Below, in pieces: positions 1-12,100 of a stretch of 64,000 nt of DNA. How positions within the stretch are numbered: the first letter of the stretch is position 1; every line of letters starts with the position of its first letter. This DNA comes from Microcyclospora pomicola. Taxonomy: Eukaryota > Ascomycota > Dothideomycetes > Capnodiales. Location: NCBI GenBank assembly GCA_002786065.1, contig NHNY01000006.1:434001-498000 (forward strand), written 5' to 3'. The notes below the pieces were generated by a model, which saw only the letters and a list, made by a program, of their open reading frames with translations, was not told where the DNA came from and ran no database searches. The position numbers and the translations under genes are program-made.

Positions 1-1
1 G

Positions 2-1816
2 GCGAACACACAGGGCAAGAAAGCGAAACGCAAGGCAAGAGAGCGGCAACTTGAGGAAAGTAGACGTTTGGCTGTGTTGCAAAAGAGAAGAGAGCTGAAG
101 AATGCTGGGATTAACATCAAAGTCATTACGAAGAAGAAGGGTCAGATGGACTATAATGCCGACATTCCATTCGAGAAGGCTCCTGCAGCAGGCTTTTACG
201 ATACACAGGATGAGTTAGCCCGGAACGAGTATCAGCGGGAAATGTTTGATCCAAGAAAACAACAGCTCGCCAATAAGCGTAAGGGGGATGCACAGGATGA
301 TGACCAGCAAACCACCAAACGGAGGAAGAACGATAAGGATAGTGGTGCGGCAGCTTTCGCCGCTGCTGCTAAAGCTGGCCAGATTCAGCGCATTCGAGAA
401 GCTGAACAAAGCAGTAAACGCCGCAGTCTGACATTACCGGCGCCACAGGTCAGTGAAGGCGAGTTGGAGGACATTGTTAAGATGGGCCTGTCTGGTGATC
501 GTGCCAGTCAATCGGCAGATCTGAGCGAGAACTACGGCACTCGAGGTTTGGTCGGGAATTATGCGAACACTATCGGTGCGACGCCCATCCGGACTCCTCG
601 CGCTCCCCAGGAAGAGGACAGAATATCGAATGAGCTTCGTGATGCAAGGGCGAGAACTTCAACACAGTCCGCACTACTGGGCGGCGAGAACACACCAATG
701 GCTGACGAAACCTCGACCACTGGATATGGCGGTATGGCGCCGTCAAAGCAAGCAATGTATACACCCAACCCCTTGGCAACGCCATTAAGACAAGCAGGTG
801 GGCCTCAGCAATCTGTGACTTCTGCTACACCGCTGCGCACGCCAAGAGACAGCTTCAAGCTCAATGCAGAAGACAGTTCGGTTCAGCTATTACAACAAAC
901 CCCTCGCGACATTCGTCTTCGGGAGCAGACGATGCGCTCGGACATACGATCAAAACTTGCGAGTCTTCCTAAACCGAAAGAGGTGGAGTGGGAGCTTGAG
1001 CTCCCTGAGGAGCGTCGTGAAGATGATGTCGGGCTGGACCAGCTTAATGGAGAAGATGCAGCAGTTCGTGACAAGCGTAATGCTGACATTGCTCATGCTG
1101 CAGCAGTCGCGGACTTCAAGCGTCAAACGTCAGTCATACAGAAAAACTTGCCGAGGCCAAAGGTCGTTGACTTTAACGCTATGATGAAGAATAGCAGCAC
1201 CATCAATGACCCGATCATGCGCAGTATCGCCGAGGAGATGGCTCGACTTATGGCCAATGATTCCGTGAAATACGGCAGTAAGAAAGGCAGTGGTACTGTT
1301 CAGCCTCTGCAATCTTTCCAGGATCAAGCACTTCAAACAGCTCAAATGGAGATCATCCTTGAGATGGGTCAAGATGACAGGAGAAGCCTATTTTCGGATG
1401 CCTTTTCTCGCGAGTGGGACAAGGCACACGCCGGGACCGTTCTTCCTGGCCTTGCTGGATACGCCGAGGATGAAATTGACGAGCATCAAATATTGACGGA
1501 AGCTTTCGACACTCTGCAGGACTCAATGACTGCTTCCGCAGGAAAATCTGCTGTTCTGGAGAAGAAGCTTGCCAAAGTTCACGGCGGATATGCTGAGCGA
1601 CAGAAGAAACTCAAGGCCAAGATTCTGGAAGCTGCTGGTCATTTGGAGAAGACCAGGCTGGATTTTGAGACTGACAGATTTAAATTGGCTGCGGAAGAAG
1701 CTGGAATATCCGAGAGATTGGAGCGAGGTCGGGAAGAGGTTGCGTTTGTGGCTAAACGGGAGAGAGAGGCTCAAGAGCTGTACAGAGAGCGGATGATGGA
1801 GTTCGAGAGCTTGTAA
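2..1816 (+). CDS. CEF1: Pre-mRNA-splicing factor CDC5/Cef1, 3' part (5' end outside window)
   Basis: The frame is open from base 2, so the gene begins upstream of the window; about 604 C-terminal residues are visible, ending at TAA 1814-1816. CDC5/Cef1 is a Myb-repeat core protein of the Prp19 (NineTeen) complex, which acts in the nucleus at spliceosome activation. The Myb repeats lie outside, but the conserved block after them is present: a basic KKAKRKARERQ stretch, then RRELKNAGIN and YNADIPFEK-PAAGFYDT, typical of the family. Next come a Lys/Arg-rich region (NLS-like), a Thr-Pro-rich middle (TPLRTPRD, QTPRD motifs, likely phosphorylation sites in this family), and an acidic then helical, charged C-terminus of the kind that binds Prp19-complex partners. 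No intron is needed in the visible part. Family call is from recognition of these motifs. Confidence 0.93.
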   Translation, partial: ANTQGKKAKRKARERQLEESRRLAVLQKRRELKNAGINIKVITKKKGQMDYNADIPFEKAPAAGFYDTQDELARNEYQREMFDPRKQQLANKRKGDAQDDDQQTTKRRKNDKDSGAAAFAAAAKAGQIQRIREAEQSSKRRSLTLPAPQVSEGELEDIVKMGLSGDRASQSADLSENYGTRGLVGNYANTIGATPIRTPRAPQEEDRISNELRDARARTSTQSALLGGENTPMADETSTTGYGGMAPSKQAMYTPNPLATPLRQAGGPQQSVTSATPLRTPRDSFKLNAEDSSVQLLQQTPRDIRLREQTMRSDIRSKLASLPKPKEVEWELELPEERREDDVGLDQLNGEDAAVRDKRNADIAHAAAVADFKRQTSVIQKNLPRPKVVDFNAMMKNSSTINDPIMRSIAEEMARLMANDSVKYGSKKGSGTVQPLQSFQDQALQTAQMEIILEMGQDDRRSLFSDAFSREWDKAHAGTVLPGLAGYAEDEIDEHQILTEAFDTLQDSMTASAGKSAVLEKKLAKVHGGYAERQKKLKAKILEAAGHLEKTRLDFETDRFKLAAEEAGISERLERGREEVAFVAKREREAQELYRERMMEFESL

Positions 1817-2337
1817 TTGCCATGTATGATCAGCAGCACTTGAGCAACAACTCAGACAGTGAGCGGCCAAGCCTAGAGTTACAGTTCCCCTTACTTTACA
1901 TGAACCCAGCGAAATCGTTGTCAAACGTATTTCGTAGGCCATTGTGCACCTATGATCGACTCTTGTAGCTGCAATTAAAGCTTCAGGGAGACTGACGAGC
2001 CAGGAACCGCGCCAACGTTATTCTCCATGTGGCCCACGTCATTTTCGAGGTGGCCCTGCATTCGTGGTATCGCGCGCACTTCGATGTCAACTTCACTACA
2101 TATATCCACCTCTGACCTCTTACTCGCGAATGATTCGCGATCTCACAACAGACGACTTAATTCTAGTTCTGGAACGTCAACCAGCGATCGCATACCCTTC
2201 GCCCCTCTGACGGACGGACACGCTGGGTGCTCGTGCGAAGCTAGACGGCGTTCGCGACTTGCCGCATACAATGCAGGGTGGGGTACGGTAACAGTGTGCC
2301 CGCCTGTCGACAACCACTCGATATCTAGATCCACCTG
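1817..2337. other. Intergenic: CDC5 3' end and WD40-gene leader
   Basis: About 520 bp between two genes on the same strand. It must hold the 3' UTR of the splicing-factor gene and the promoter and leader of the WD40 gene. No other coding or RNA signal is visible. Confidence 0.6.
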
Positions 2338-5300
2338 ATGGCGCGCAAAGCGAGGCGGAGGATCAGCTATGTTCTGCCGCTCGCGAATGCAGCCGGAGGC
2401 CACCGTCTCGGCGTCAATGGACTCGCTGTCGACTCAACCAACTCCATCCTCTACTCCGGTGGCCGTGATGGTGTCATCTGCGCATGGGATCTGGGTTTGA
2501 ACCTGACGAGTGGGTCAGAGTCGGAATGGGATGACAAGCCTGCTTCTAATATCCCGCCGAGCACGTTTCGACAACAAGTGCAGGCGCATACGCATTGGAT
2601 CAACGACATCGCGCTGGCCCAGCAGAACCAAGTACTGTTGTCTGCGTCTTCGGATGTCACGGTCAAGGTTTGGAGGCCTGCTGCTGGTGACGGACTGCCC
2701 CCACAAAGTATCGGACTGCACAGCGACTACGTAAAGACCCTCGCTGTGCCTTCCCCAACCTCGGATTGGGTTGTCAGTGGAGGACTGGATCGCAAGATAT
2801 GTGCTTGGGATTTGGGTGGAGCTGGGCAGACACTACAGATTGACGTCAGCGAAGATGAAGCAGGCACGCTGTCGAGTAAAGAGAAGGGATCGGTGTATGC
2901 GCTCGCGGCGACGGAAAAGCTGCTGGCAAGCGGTGGGCCCGAAGGCACTGTAAGAGTATGGGACGCAAGGTCTGGCAAGCGGATCACCAAGCTGGTGGGT
3001 CATACGGATAACATTCGCGATGTACTTATCAATCAAGATGGAAGTACCATCATGACTGCGAGTAGTGATCGGACGGTGAAGATCTGGAGTACTGGCGCGG
3101 GACGATGCATGTACACCTTAACGATGCATGATGCGAGTGTATGGAGTCTGTTCTCGGCAGACCCTGATCTGTCGGTCTTCTACTCCAGCGACAAGAATGG
3201 TGTGATTGCAAGAACGGACACGCGAGATGTACTTGAAATGGACGAGGGGATATCGATCGCAGTGGCACAGGAGCATGAAGGAGTACACAAGGTAGTGAGC
3301 GCTGGCGATCACATCTGGGCGGCCACAAGCAGACCCAGTATCAATCGGTGGCGGAATGTCAACACTGAGCATGCAGAGATCGACGTACCAGAAGGCTTCA
3401 GTACTCACCGTGGGAGCGTGGCGTCGACGACGAAACTCAGATATCCGAGCCCGCCCTTACGAGTAGAGAAAAGCCAAAGCCCAAGGAATCCTGGAATGAC
3501 AGCAAACGGAGAGCGGCGGAAACTGCCTCTACAGCACATGCTACGTTTAAGCAACGCAGCATTCTTCCCAGCTCCGCTTGGGCATGAAAGTGACCGGCGG
3601 GCATCAGTCCAGACCGTCAGACAAGCCGAAACAATCGTCCAGCAACCAGTGAGAGCACAGCCCGAATTCGCGATTGAGGGGCAAAATGGACTGATCAAAC
3701 ATGTCATGCTCAACGACCGCAAACGAGTCTTGACGTTGGACACTGCCGGAGAGGTTTTGATGTGGGATCTTCTGAAGTGCGTTCCCATCCGCTCTTTCGG
3801 GAAGCGCCATTTGGAGGATGTGAAAGAAGAAGTCACTACCACGACCACCGTCGCAAACTGGTGCTCCGTGGATACACGAACCGGAAACGTGGCGGTTGTC
3901 CTGGAGGAGCACACATGCTTTGATGCGGAGATGTATGCAGATGAACTGGAACTCGACGAGGACATCGAGTTTCGAGATGACCAACGTATCAACTTAGGCA
4001 AGTGGGTGTTGAGGTACCTCTTTTCTGACCTGATCACGGAAGAGATCAAGCGTGATCATCAATATCGACGCCAACTCCTGAGCGCGCGTGACCCACAGAA
4101 ATTCCAGCGTGCCAATGCGCCTACGAGTATCCAGCTTCCTAAGCAAGACCATCTGAATGACTGGAATCAATCTGCTAACGGGGCACCTCTCTCGGCGTCA
4201 ACATTGCGGCCGGCGGCCAATGGCATGACCCGAGCGACGACTCCAGGCATGGCTATTGGGTTTGCGACTCCTGCTATCTTGTCATCACCGACGAAGAATG
4301 AGAAGGGAACGGCGACTTTCCCTCCAACCGCAGAAGAGGGGACGTCTCCGGTCCGACCGTCAGTGGAGACACCATCTCAGGGACGTCAATCGACTGATCG
4401 GAGCAATCAAGACTACTTCTCATCAAACTCTCAGACTGCCAATCCTGACAACACTCCTCTGAAAGCGCCGATGACACCTAACGAGAGTGCGCAGGGAGAG
4501 CCTACAACACCCGCTGCGTCGGACACCAAAGACACCACTGCTGGCATGTTCGGGAAGAAATTCCGCATGAACATGTCTGCGTTTTCAGGGATGAAGAAGC
4601 TCGGTCGGACGATCACTGGTGAACCAGAGGCCAAGACCAGCAAGACATCGGCACCAGAGCGGCCGTCGAGCGATGCGGAAAGCGATTCTCACTCAACGCA
4701 TACAGGCAGTAGCCGAGTCATTGATGATGCATTTTTGGGGACCGTGCAGAAGATCCGATTTGCCTACGAAGATTCCTTGCAGCAACAGCAGGCATCGCAA
4801 GATGCATCTAGGGATGGGCTTTCTGGTGCAGAGCAGGTACGGATAGATTTAGCAACAGCCATTACACCTTCGATGCCACAAGACACGCCCGTGCTGAAAC
4901 CGCCGGCCAACACCACCATTCTCATCCAAGAGGACCGCCCAGAAGCTGGCGGGGTAGCCGATCTATTCGAGGGCACCGTCGGCTCACTTGGGGAGAAATG
5001 CGATCTTGTCGAGAGATGTGCACCCATGTGGCTTGGAGAAGTGCTGCTTCGCAACCAGATGCCTCAGAAGGAGGTGGTCAAGATCTCGTTTTGTCTGGAG
5101 CCATGGAAAGGGGAGAGTGGGAAGGGTAGTGAAGTGGTTCATGGAGTGCTGCCGGCCATCGCTACAGATGGAAATAATCGATTGAACGCCAACCGCATGC
5201 TACGGGCGAAGAAGATCATGGCATATGTTGCCGAACGCGTCGAACCGCAGGGAGATGCTGCTGCCGCTGCTACCAATGAAGCAGAAGCTGCACTCAAGCC

Positions 5301-5609
5301 GGAGGAGTATCTGGAACTGTTGTGTCAAGGACAGGTAAGTCGCTCGACGCATCTCATAACCCTCAGCATCTTAACCACTACTGTCATTTGCCATTGATCC
5401 ATTTTACTAACTCGAACTGCTTGCTTCCACAGATCGTACCTCCAACCATGACGCTGGCGACCATGCGATCCCATCTGTGGCGTGGCGGCGGCGACATCAT
5501 CCTGTTCTATAGAGCCAATGGCAGGAAGCAGATCAAGCATGCTCCACTGCCATCAACATCTTCGACACCCATGCAGTCAGCTCCGAAGACGGCGGTAGGG
5601 GAGACATAG
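2338..5609 (+). CDS. WDR48/UAF1-like WD40 protein (Bun107/Duf1 family)
   Basis: Two exons, 2338-5334 and 5433-5609, give 1057 aa. The intron (98 nt, phase 0) has a GTAAGT donor, a TTACTAAC branch site at 5404-5411 and an AG acceptor; without splicing the frame ends early and loses the conserved tail. Residues ~20-330 contain about seven WD40 repeats (GH...D..VKVW/VRVWD and IWS endings). A long Ser/Thr/Pro-rich linker follows, then the C-terminal DUF3337-type region ending in [12 protein letters not shown], a hallmark of the WDR48/UAF1 family. Family members bind and activate ubiquitin-specific proteases (USP1/12/46 in animals; Ubp9 with Bun107 in fission yeast), so a deubiquitinase-cofactor role is inferred. 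The start ATG is the first in frame before the conserved N-terminus. Confidence 0.9.
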
Positions 5610-6552
5610 TTGATGTGGATGGTATGGTATGGCTCGATTTGGGTAGGGTTTTGGATTGACGCTCGGCCAGCTCCATACGTGCAAGACTCCTTCGATACAT
5701 ATCAGCGTGGCTCATAGTATTGGACTGAGACAAGTTCATCCTCACATTCCAAGTCGTAGTCGAAATCGCCAAATACCTTCATCCTCGTTCACCATCGTCT
5801 TGTACGTTCCATGCAATCCCGTCATCTCCTGCCCTACACTCTCACAATAAATCCTACACTCCATTCCAACTTCACATCTAACTTTGCCATAACGTCAACT
5901 CCGCCACCCAGTCCACCACCATACAAATCCAGCATCGCTCTGCTCTCGATCAGCCGAAGATGGTATGCCTCACAGCATCGCAGACCCCAGGTATAATATA
6001 CGACTTCCCATCCACTCCGGACAGCCTGACCGTCCACTCATCGACAACAGCGCTGTAGTGGGCAAAGCGCGAAGGCGAAATATCCAATCTATGGGCGGGT
6101 CTGCAGTTCGAGGAGGAATCGCTGTAGCGGATATTGACTGATGGATGGATTGTGTTTGTTTGATTGACAGCTTGACACATGCCGCGCAAATTCCCCTCTA
6201 GGTACCTTAAGTTACCCAGTGATGGTATAAAGGACAAAAGTTCACTACCAAACTCGCCACCGCCTGCTTGTCCTCGCAAGCTTGCAAGCTGTATTGCATT
6301 GTATTACAAGGACTTCCAACACAGTGACTGTCCACAGTCATCGTCATCGTCTAGCACGCTCGAATGCCTCGACAGCCTGTTACTTTATTCAAGGATGAAT
6401 ATAGGTAAGGTGGGTAGGCTAGTATAGACATGGACATCGACATCGAGATCAATTCACGTCCGCATGACCTATTCCTAGCTTTAGCTTCAGTATATGTCCC
6501 GCCAGGCCGTCTGCGTAGGAAATTTAGTTGAATGATCGATGGTATAGTATTC

Positions 6553-6605
6553 GTCGGCTCGCGCTTATAGGAGGAGGAGTCGGCTTACACTTATAGGGGG
6601 AGGAG
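6553..6605. repeat. Two-copy 26-27 bp direct repeat
   Basis: Unit begins GTCGGCT, then CGCGCTTATAGG / TACACTTATAGG and ends in a GGAGGAG purine run. The two copies touch head to tail and differ at about four bases. Confidence 0.75.
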
Positions 6606-6722
6606 AATGGGATGAGGTGAGATGGAAGAGATTAAAGGGTAGGATAGCTGGAGATGGCTTGTGTTGGATGGGGAGAATAGCTATAGATGTATGGACTTCA
6701 TTCACGATAGATATTCATGATC

Positions 6723-6760
6723 TATACTCACGATCTATACTCACGATATTTACTCACGTT
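6723..6760. repeat. 13-bp tandem repeat CTATACTCACGAT
   Basis: Two exact tandem copies (6723-6735 and 6736-6748) followed by a degenerate third (ATTTACTCACG), and preceded by a related ATTCATGAT. Simple local slippage product; no function suggested. Confidence 0.8.
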
Positions 6761-7870
6761 TTTTGCCATCGTAACAAGCAGTGGACTCTTGACTTGGCTA
6801 GGATAAGTGAACGTTCACATAACAGTACCGAGGGTGACGAAACAGTACATAGATCAATAAGGTAAGTTAAGAGAAAGTAAGCATGTTTGAAAATATCTTG
6901 CTTCATTTGATATAAAGCTAACAAGTTAAGTACTAAAGGTAAGGATCTATAACCCTATCCACTCTGAAAACCAATTCGCCCAAAAAGCAATAATCAAGGA
7001 ATAGGGGTATATAGCGATGTCACAACTCTGTATCCAACGCTGCTGCTGCATGCTCGCTTGCTTTTAGTCGCTAGGTATCAAGCAAAGGACAAAAGCCCAT
7101 GAAGTCGAAGTCGGCAGGTAAAGCAAACCTCGCGAAACCCGATGTCAATCAGAAGAATGAGAATGCAAGTGAGTCATGGCAGAAGTGACGAGGCAGAAGC
7201 AAAAGTGGGTAAACATCGCGTTCCCCAAATAAGGACAACTTTTGCTTTCGTTTCGTGGCGCTTCGTGTACGTGCGAGAATCGAACGCCTCGGAGATGATT
7301 CCAAACGGAGGAGCGCGAACGAAGACGCCAGCAAGCCCGATCCATGCAATGAGAAACGATGCGGCCTGATGACTCCAAATGACGCGAAAGACGAAGCAAG
7401 CCAAGCCCCGATGTTGGGCAGGAATGGCAGATGAAGAATCTCCACCCTCGGAAGGAACATGACTAGCCATAAAGCTCGATGATCCATGCCCTGTCAAAGC
7501 CGGAGCGGCGAAGTCATGTGAGAGAGGTGGTAAAGTTTAATGTTGTTGGTACAAGAAAGTGACTCATAAGTACGATAGACGGCATGTCCGGTTGACAAGC
7601 TTCAAAGCCTTGACCCGCGTGATAGCTGAGAACGCCAGGACAAAAGTGGCGGAATAGTGAGAAGAGGGTATCATAAAAAGCAGACGCCGTGCCGAGGATG
7701 TGGGTGTGCAACGCGTGGCCGAAAGACGATGAGTGGTTCAGGATGCCGGACGAGAGAGCCACGTGCCTGGTCCAATCAAAATAGCAGGATGTGGATTCGC
7801 CACCTCATGTGAAGTCCAGAAACTCCGGTGTAACAGGTGGGATGATAGTGATGATAATAATAATGTGTCG

Positions 7871-9145
7871 CTAGGCACCAGGATTGCGCAGGATGTCCTC
7901 GCAATTCGCATCGAAGCGCATCGACCACAGGCGCATGCCCGTCATCAGCTTCTCCGTGCGTTCGAGTTCGCGATCGCGGCCGAAGATGGCATCGACGAAC
8001 TCGCAGCCGCTGTTCTGGCCCATGGTGACGTTCTTGGCGTCTCGACTGTCTTTCTTGGCCGCTCGCCACATGTACTCCTCGCAGATCTTGAGGAGCTTGC
8101 TGAATCGACGCCACAGTCGCTCGCCCGAGTCGAGAAAGTCGTCGACCGTCTCGCGGGATGAGGACCGGCGGATGCGATCTAGACACACCTCGGCACGCTT
8201 GATCTTGCCGGCGAGATGGATGAGCAACAGCCAGAGGTCACCCGCGACTTCAGTCATCGGAGTGGCTGGGCCATAGTAGAAGACGGTCCAGTCATAAATC
8301 CATTTGCCAAGAGAGTTAGCATCGAAGACGCTGCCGAGCAGTAGAATAGGCTCCTCGGTGGGGTCCCAGTTTTTGTAGGAATATCCGGCTGGGATCCGGG
8401 CACGTTGAGCGTCTTCGGCGGTCGCCTTGGGTGGCGGTGGCTTGGTGGCGGTACTGGGTCGCGATGTTCGTGGTTGTGGTTGAGCAGGCTTCGTGGTGTA
8501 GGATGACCGGCGAGGCCGTGCACGCTGCGTCGAGTCTGCAGTCGTGTAGATGGGCACCTGATCATAGTAGCGATGATCAGCGCGAGACTCGTAACGGTGA
8601 TGTGGCTGTGGCCGTGACGAGGTGTATGGGGGTGGACCTTGCTCGTGCGGTTCGTAGCGAGGAAGATACTCGTAGCTGCGATCGCCGTAGTCATCGTTGA
8701 CATCTTGCGCGCCGGTAGAGTAGTGCTTCTTGCTGGTCGCGTACGAGCGTGAGGTCCGCCCCGGCCCATCATTGACGGGCATCCAGCGATACTGCACGCG
8801 CGAGGTGCTCTCATATTGTCTGCCACTTACATAGTCGGATTTGCGCTGCGGCGTCGATTGCGCAGATGTATAGTAGCCGGCCGCAGGGGTGGAGGGATAC
8901 TCCTTGGACGGCGTGTAGGCGGTCGACTTTCGGGGGGTGGTGGTGTAGGTGTATGCAGCAGTTCCATCTCCAGTCGCTCGTCGCGCATGGCCTCTGGTCG
9001 TCGATGGCGAGGCCTGGTAGACGTACTGTCGCGGCGAATAGTAGGTGGTGCCTCCCTGGTTGGGAGGGGTCTGTGGTGGTGATCGATACTCGTACGGAGA
9101 CGAGAAATACGGCGGATGAACCGGGTATCCTGCTGTCTGGAACAT
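7871..9145 (-). CDS. Conserved fungal protein, Pro/Tyr-rich N-terminus (gp1-like label)
   Basis: Single exon, 424 aa, ATG at 9145 (MFQTAGYPV), TAG at 7873-7871. Residues 1-~250 are low complexity, rich in Tyr, Pro, Ser, Thr and Arg (PPQTPPNQGG, TTTPRKSTAYTPSKEYPST), probably disordered. The C-terminal ~170 residues form a conserved alpha-helical domain starting LLLGSVFDANSLGKWIYDWT, with TPMTEVAGDLWLLLIHLAGK and a charged end (FGRDRELERTEKLMTGMRLW). I recognise this domain as widespread in filamentous ascomycetes, often auto-named 'vegetative cell wall protein gp1' because of the Pro-rich half; that name is not evidence of a wall role, and no signal peptide or membrane segment is seen. Function unknown. 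Confidence 0.8.
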   Translation of the reverse strand: MFQTAGYPVHPPYFSSPYEYRSPPQTPPNQGGTTYYSPRQYVYQASPSTTRGHARRATGDGTAAYTYTTTPRKSTAYTPSKEYPSTPAAGYYTSAQSTPQRKSDYVSGRQYESTSRVQYRWMPVNDGPGRTSRSYATSKKHYSTGAQDVNDDYGDRSYEYLPRYEPHEQGPPPYTSSRPQPHHRYESRADHRYYDQVPIYTTADSTQRARPRRSSYTTKPAQPQPRTSRPSTATKPPPPKATAEDAQRARIPAGYSYKNWDPTEEPILLLGSVFDANSLGKWIYDWTVFYYGPATPMTEVAGDLWLLLIHLAGKIKRAEVCLDRIRRSSSRETVDDFLDSGERLWRRFSKLLKICEEYMWRAAKKDSRDAKNVTMGQNSGCEFVDAIFGRDRELERTEKLMTGMRLWSMRFDANCEDILRNPGA

Positions 9146-12100
9146 CGGAATCCGATGGAGGCGTCCAGACGCGCCTCAAGTCGTGGTGTCGTGGACGGCA
9201 ATGGTGAGGTGGAGGATGGCAATCTGCTTCTTCACGTCCGCCGTTGAAGTCGACAAGGTGGCAAAGGTGGACCGGAGGAGGGAGATTGACACAGGACGTC
9301 TCGTCTGCTGGACATTTGGGGTGTTTTGGGGGGTGAGTGATTTGCGGGAGGTGCAAATCGATATCAACGAGATCCAGAAGAATCTCGTAGGTTCCGTGAA
9401 GGAGGCTGGGACAGCGTCGTGAATGTTGATGGAAGTGGAATTGGAATTGCGTGGTGAGTAATCGACAGGAGTCGTCGCAGGAAGAAGGGAAAGGAAGAGA
9501 AGAAGTCGGGAGGCTGGCCGGGGCGGCAAGCGAGGTGTTATGCGTGGACGGGTGCAGCGAACTGGTGGGTACGGGACGTGCAGGTGGATGGGTGGGACGG
9601 ACGGATAGCGGTAGTGTCGTGGTTAGTCGCCCGACCCAAGAGGCTACTGCTGACTACGATCCAAGGGGAGCGACGGGGGCGAACGGGGCCGGACGGGATG
9701 AGTGGAAGTGTATCCTATCGTAGGGGGCGCCGCGCGCTGCTCGCCGACGGCTGCCAACTCTAACGTGCGTGGCGATGGGCCAGCATGACTCTTCATCGAG
9801 TTGGGCGATGAGAACCGTGGGAGCTGCGTGCGCGCGCGCTAACACGTTACGGCAAAGCTTGAAGGATGTAGGTTTCGGCTGCGATCCAGGATGGCAAGCA
9901 GTGTGGCGCATTCGGGTCGTCACAGAGCGGTGTGTGCGCCCGCCGCCAGCGAATGAGCGATTTTGCCTGGACGGATTTCTATCTGATCGCTGGCCCCTGC
10001 GCTCGTATGAAGGGTGTCTGCGGTGATGCGGTGAGAACAAGTTATATTGCTGCGCTCGCACACGGCCGGGAAAGGGGCTGGATGGCGGGTGCTCCAGGCA
10101 GCAGCAGAATTGGTTGAAAGCGAGAATGGAAAGTTCTAGGACTGACTGGAAGGACAAAGGAATGGCGGTTTCGTTGCAGCGTGAATGCGACCATTCGTGC
10201 TGCGAGAGCTGACCCGAATCCAGGTGAAGGAATTGGAGGCGCTGCGTGCATATAGGTGTATGCGCATGTACCCAATTGGGGCTGCATGCACCATGTACAT
10301 GTAGGTGAGATCGCAACAGCCCAGGATGAGCTATGCTGCTATATCTGTCGCCGCCCCGTAATGCTCGTCCAGGACGTCGGACATGAGGACTGTGGGCAAT
10401 AATAATTCCTGGATCTTGTCGTTGAGACGGATAACAAGACGCGTCCAAGACCACATCCTTACGACGACGGCGGCGCAGCTATCCTGCTATGGTGCCAGAT
10501 CCGAGTGCCGGCTCGTCCTGTCGGGTTCATGGTGCCGCCTGGTCCTTGACTGACGTGAGGTGGCTGATTAGCACAGTACGGATCCGCTTCTTCCAACGGC
10601 TGGATGTTCTAGAAGCACTACAGTCGCCCGGTTGGTCCTCATCGCACCGCAGTCGCAGACCACTGCCAGCAGAGTGCGAGGTTTCAGCAGTTGTACTGGA
10701 TGGAGTGGAGGGGACGAGTTGTTGAGGCGAGTGCTGAGATGCTACAGTCGATGGAAGCAGAAGATCGATGATTGGGCGTTAACGGACGCTCGCTCGCACG
10801 TGTGACAGCCCAATGTTCCTGCTTCCGCGGCCAATCACCCGAGGCGCCGCGTGGAATCCCGCATGCTCTACTACTCTACCTACCTAGGTACTCTTCTTCT
10901 CTTACGTCTTTGTACATGAATGATGCTTCTTCGTCTTGATCACTACTGAAGTGATCATACAGTAACACGACATCCCGGCATGGTCATTCTGCTGTGCTCC
11001 ATCACGAAACCACTGCATACAGTACAGCGACGGTGATATCGCAAGTGATCCGTCTCATCTCACCTCGACATTAATAACACATCATCTCCCGTCTCAGCCT
11101 CAACAGTCTTTTATGCCCCTGCCCAGTGCACAGTAAGCAACGGCACATATGTAATTGAGCAACAGCCACCGCACACATGTCGAAATTCCAACTTCATCTC
11201 TTGATTTGATTCTCCTTTTCTCTGAAACATGTTCCCTGCTCTTGGCACCACCCACCCTCCAGTACTCCCTTTCATCTCTACGCACACGCTCCCGAACCTA
11301 AACCCTCCCCTAAACACTACTGTACTGTACTGTAGATGCAACCTGCCCTCTAGCCTCATCTCCATCCCTGTGATTCGCCCGCCTTCATCTGCACTTCTGC
11401 CCAGCACAGCAGTAACCACCGCACCCGCCACAAATGCCACAGAGGCGGTGGACACGACATACGTGGTAACGTGGGCGCGGCAGACGTGTCCATCCAACAA
11501 CATCACTCGCTCACAGGCTTGGCGACAGTCCCGTTGAGCAGCTCCATCCCAAGACACGGCAGCGGTCAGAGCACATATCCCACCAGCGGTATCAGCGTCT
11601 GACGCCACTCTTGGATCACGCACATTCGAAATCCCGTCGTCCATTCAAGTCACTACTCCCGCGGTACAGTATATCAATCCTCGGTCTTGTCCCGTCTGTG
11701 CAGAGCGAGACCTCGCCACATATCTCGCCCTGTCACAGTCGATAACCAACAAAACGCTCGGCTCGTGCGTTTGGATTGTGCGCTTGTGCACTGTCGCCGT
11801 TGGGGCGCGGAAGCAGGAAAGGCAGCTACAGTACCGCCTAGCATACCGGACCGTTAATTGGGATGGAATTGATCGTGCAACAATTCTGCTGCCCTGTGAG
11901 GGCGTGATATCTAGCATCCCCCGTTGGCTTCAACGATTAGCCTAGGCACTCCAAGAATCCAAGTGGTGGATTCCATCCGTGAATACCTGGTCCCGACACG
12001 TCGGAATCCGGATCTAAGCGTCTGTCGAACGTATCTGCTTGCCTGACCTAACATACGTCGACATGCCGATATGACCATGCCGTCTACAGTCAAACGTCTC

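Larger units (their letters stand above)
5610..7870. other. Gene-poor intergenic, 2.3 kb
   Basis: Convergent 3' flanks of the WD40 gene and the Pro/Tyr-rich gene. Only short, unrelated frames occur here, none with recognisable protein features. It contains short imperfect repeats (see 6553-6605 and 6723-6760). Nothing else is seen. Confidence 0.55.

Noticed and set aside
7275-7288. tRNA T-arm-like word on the minus strand (GTTCGATTC)
   Set aside because: The flanking bases do not form the T-stem and no acceptor, D or anticodon arms are found.
9654-10454. A 266-codon minus-strand frame in the gene-empty stretch
   Set aside because: Starts at a non-ATG codon, is rich in His/Arg/Ser/Pro with no recognisable domain, and overlaps frames on the other strand.
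11111-11644. Opposed frames of 177 (minus) and 102 (plus, 11229-11537) codons
   Set aside because: Both look compositional; one has a hydrophobic stretch, but neither has supporting splice structure or family similarity I can see.
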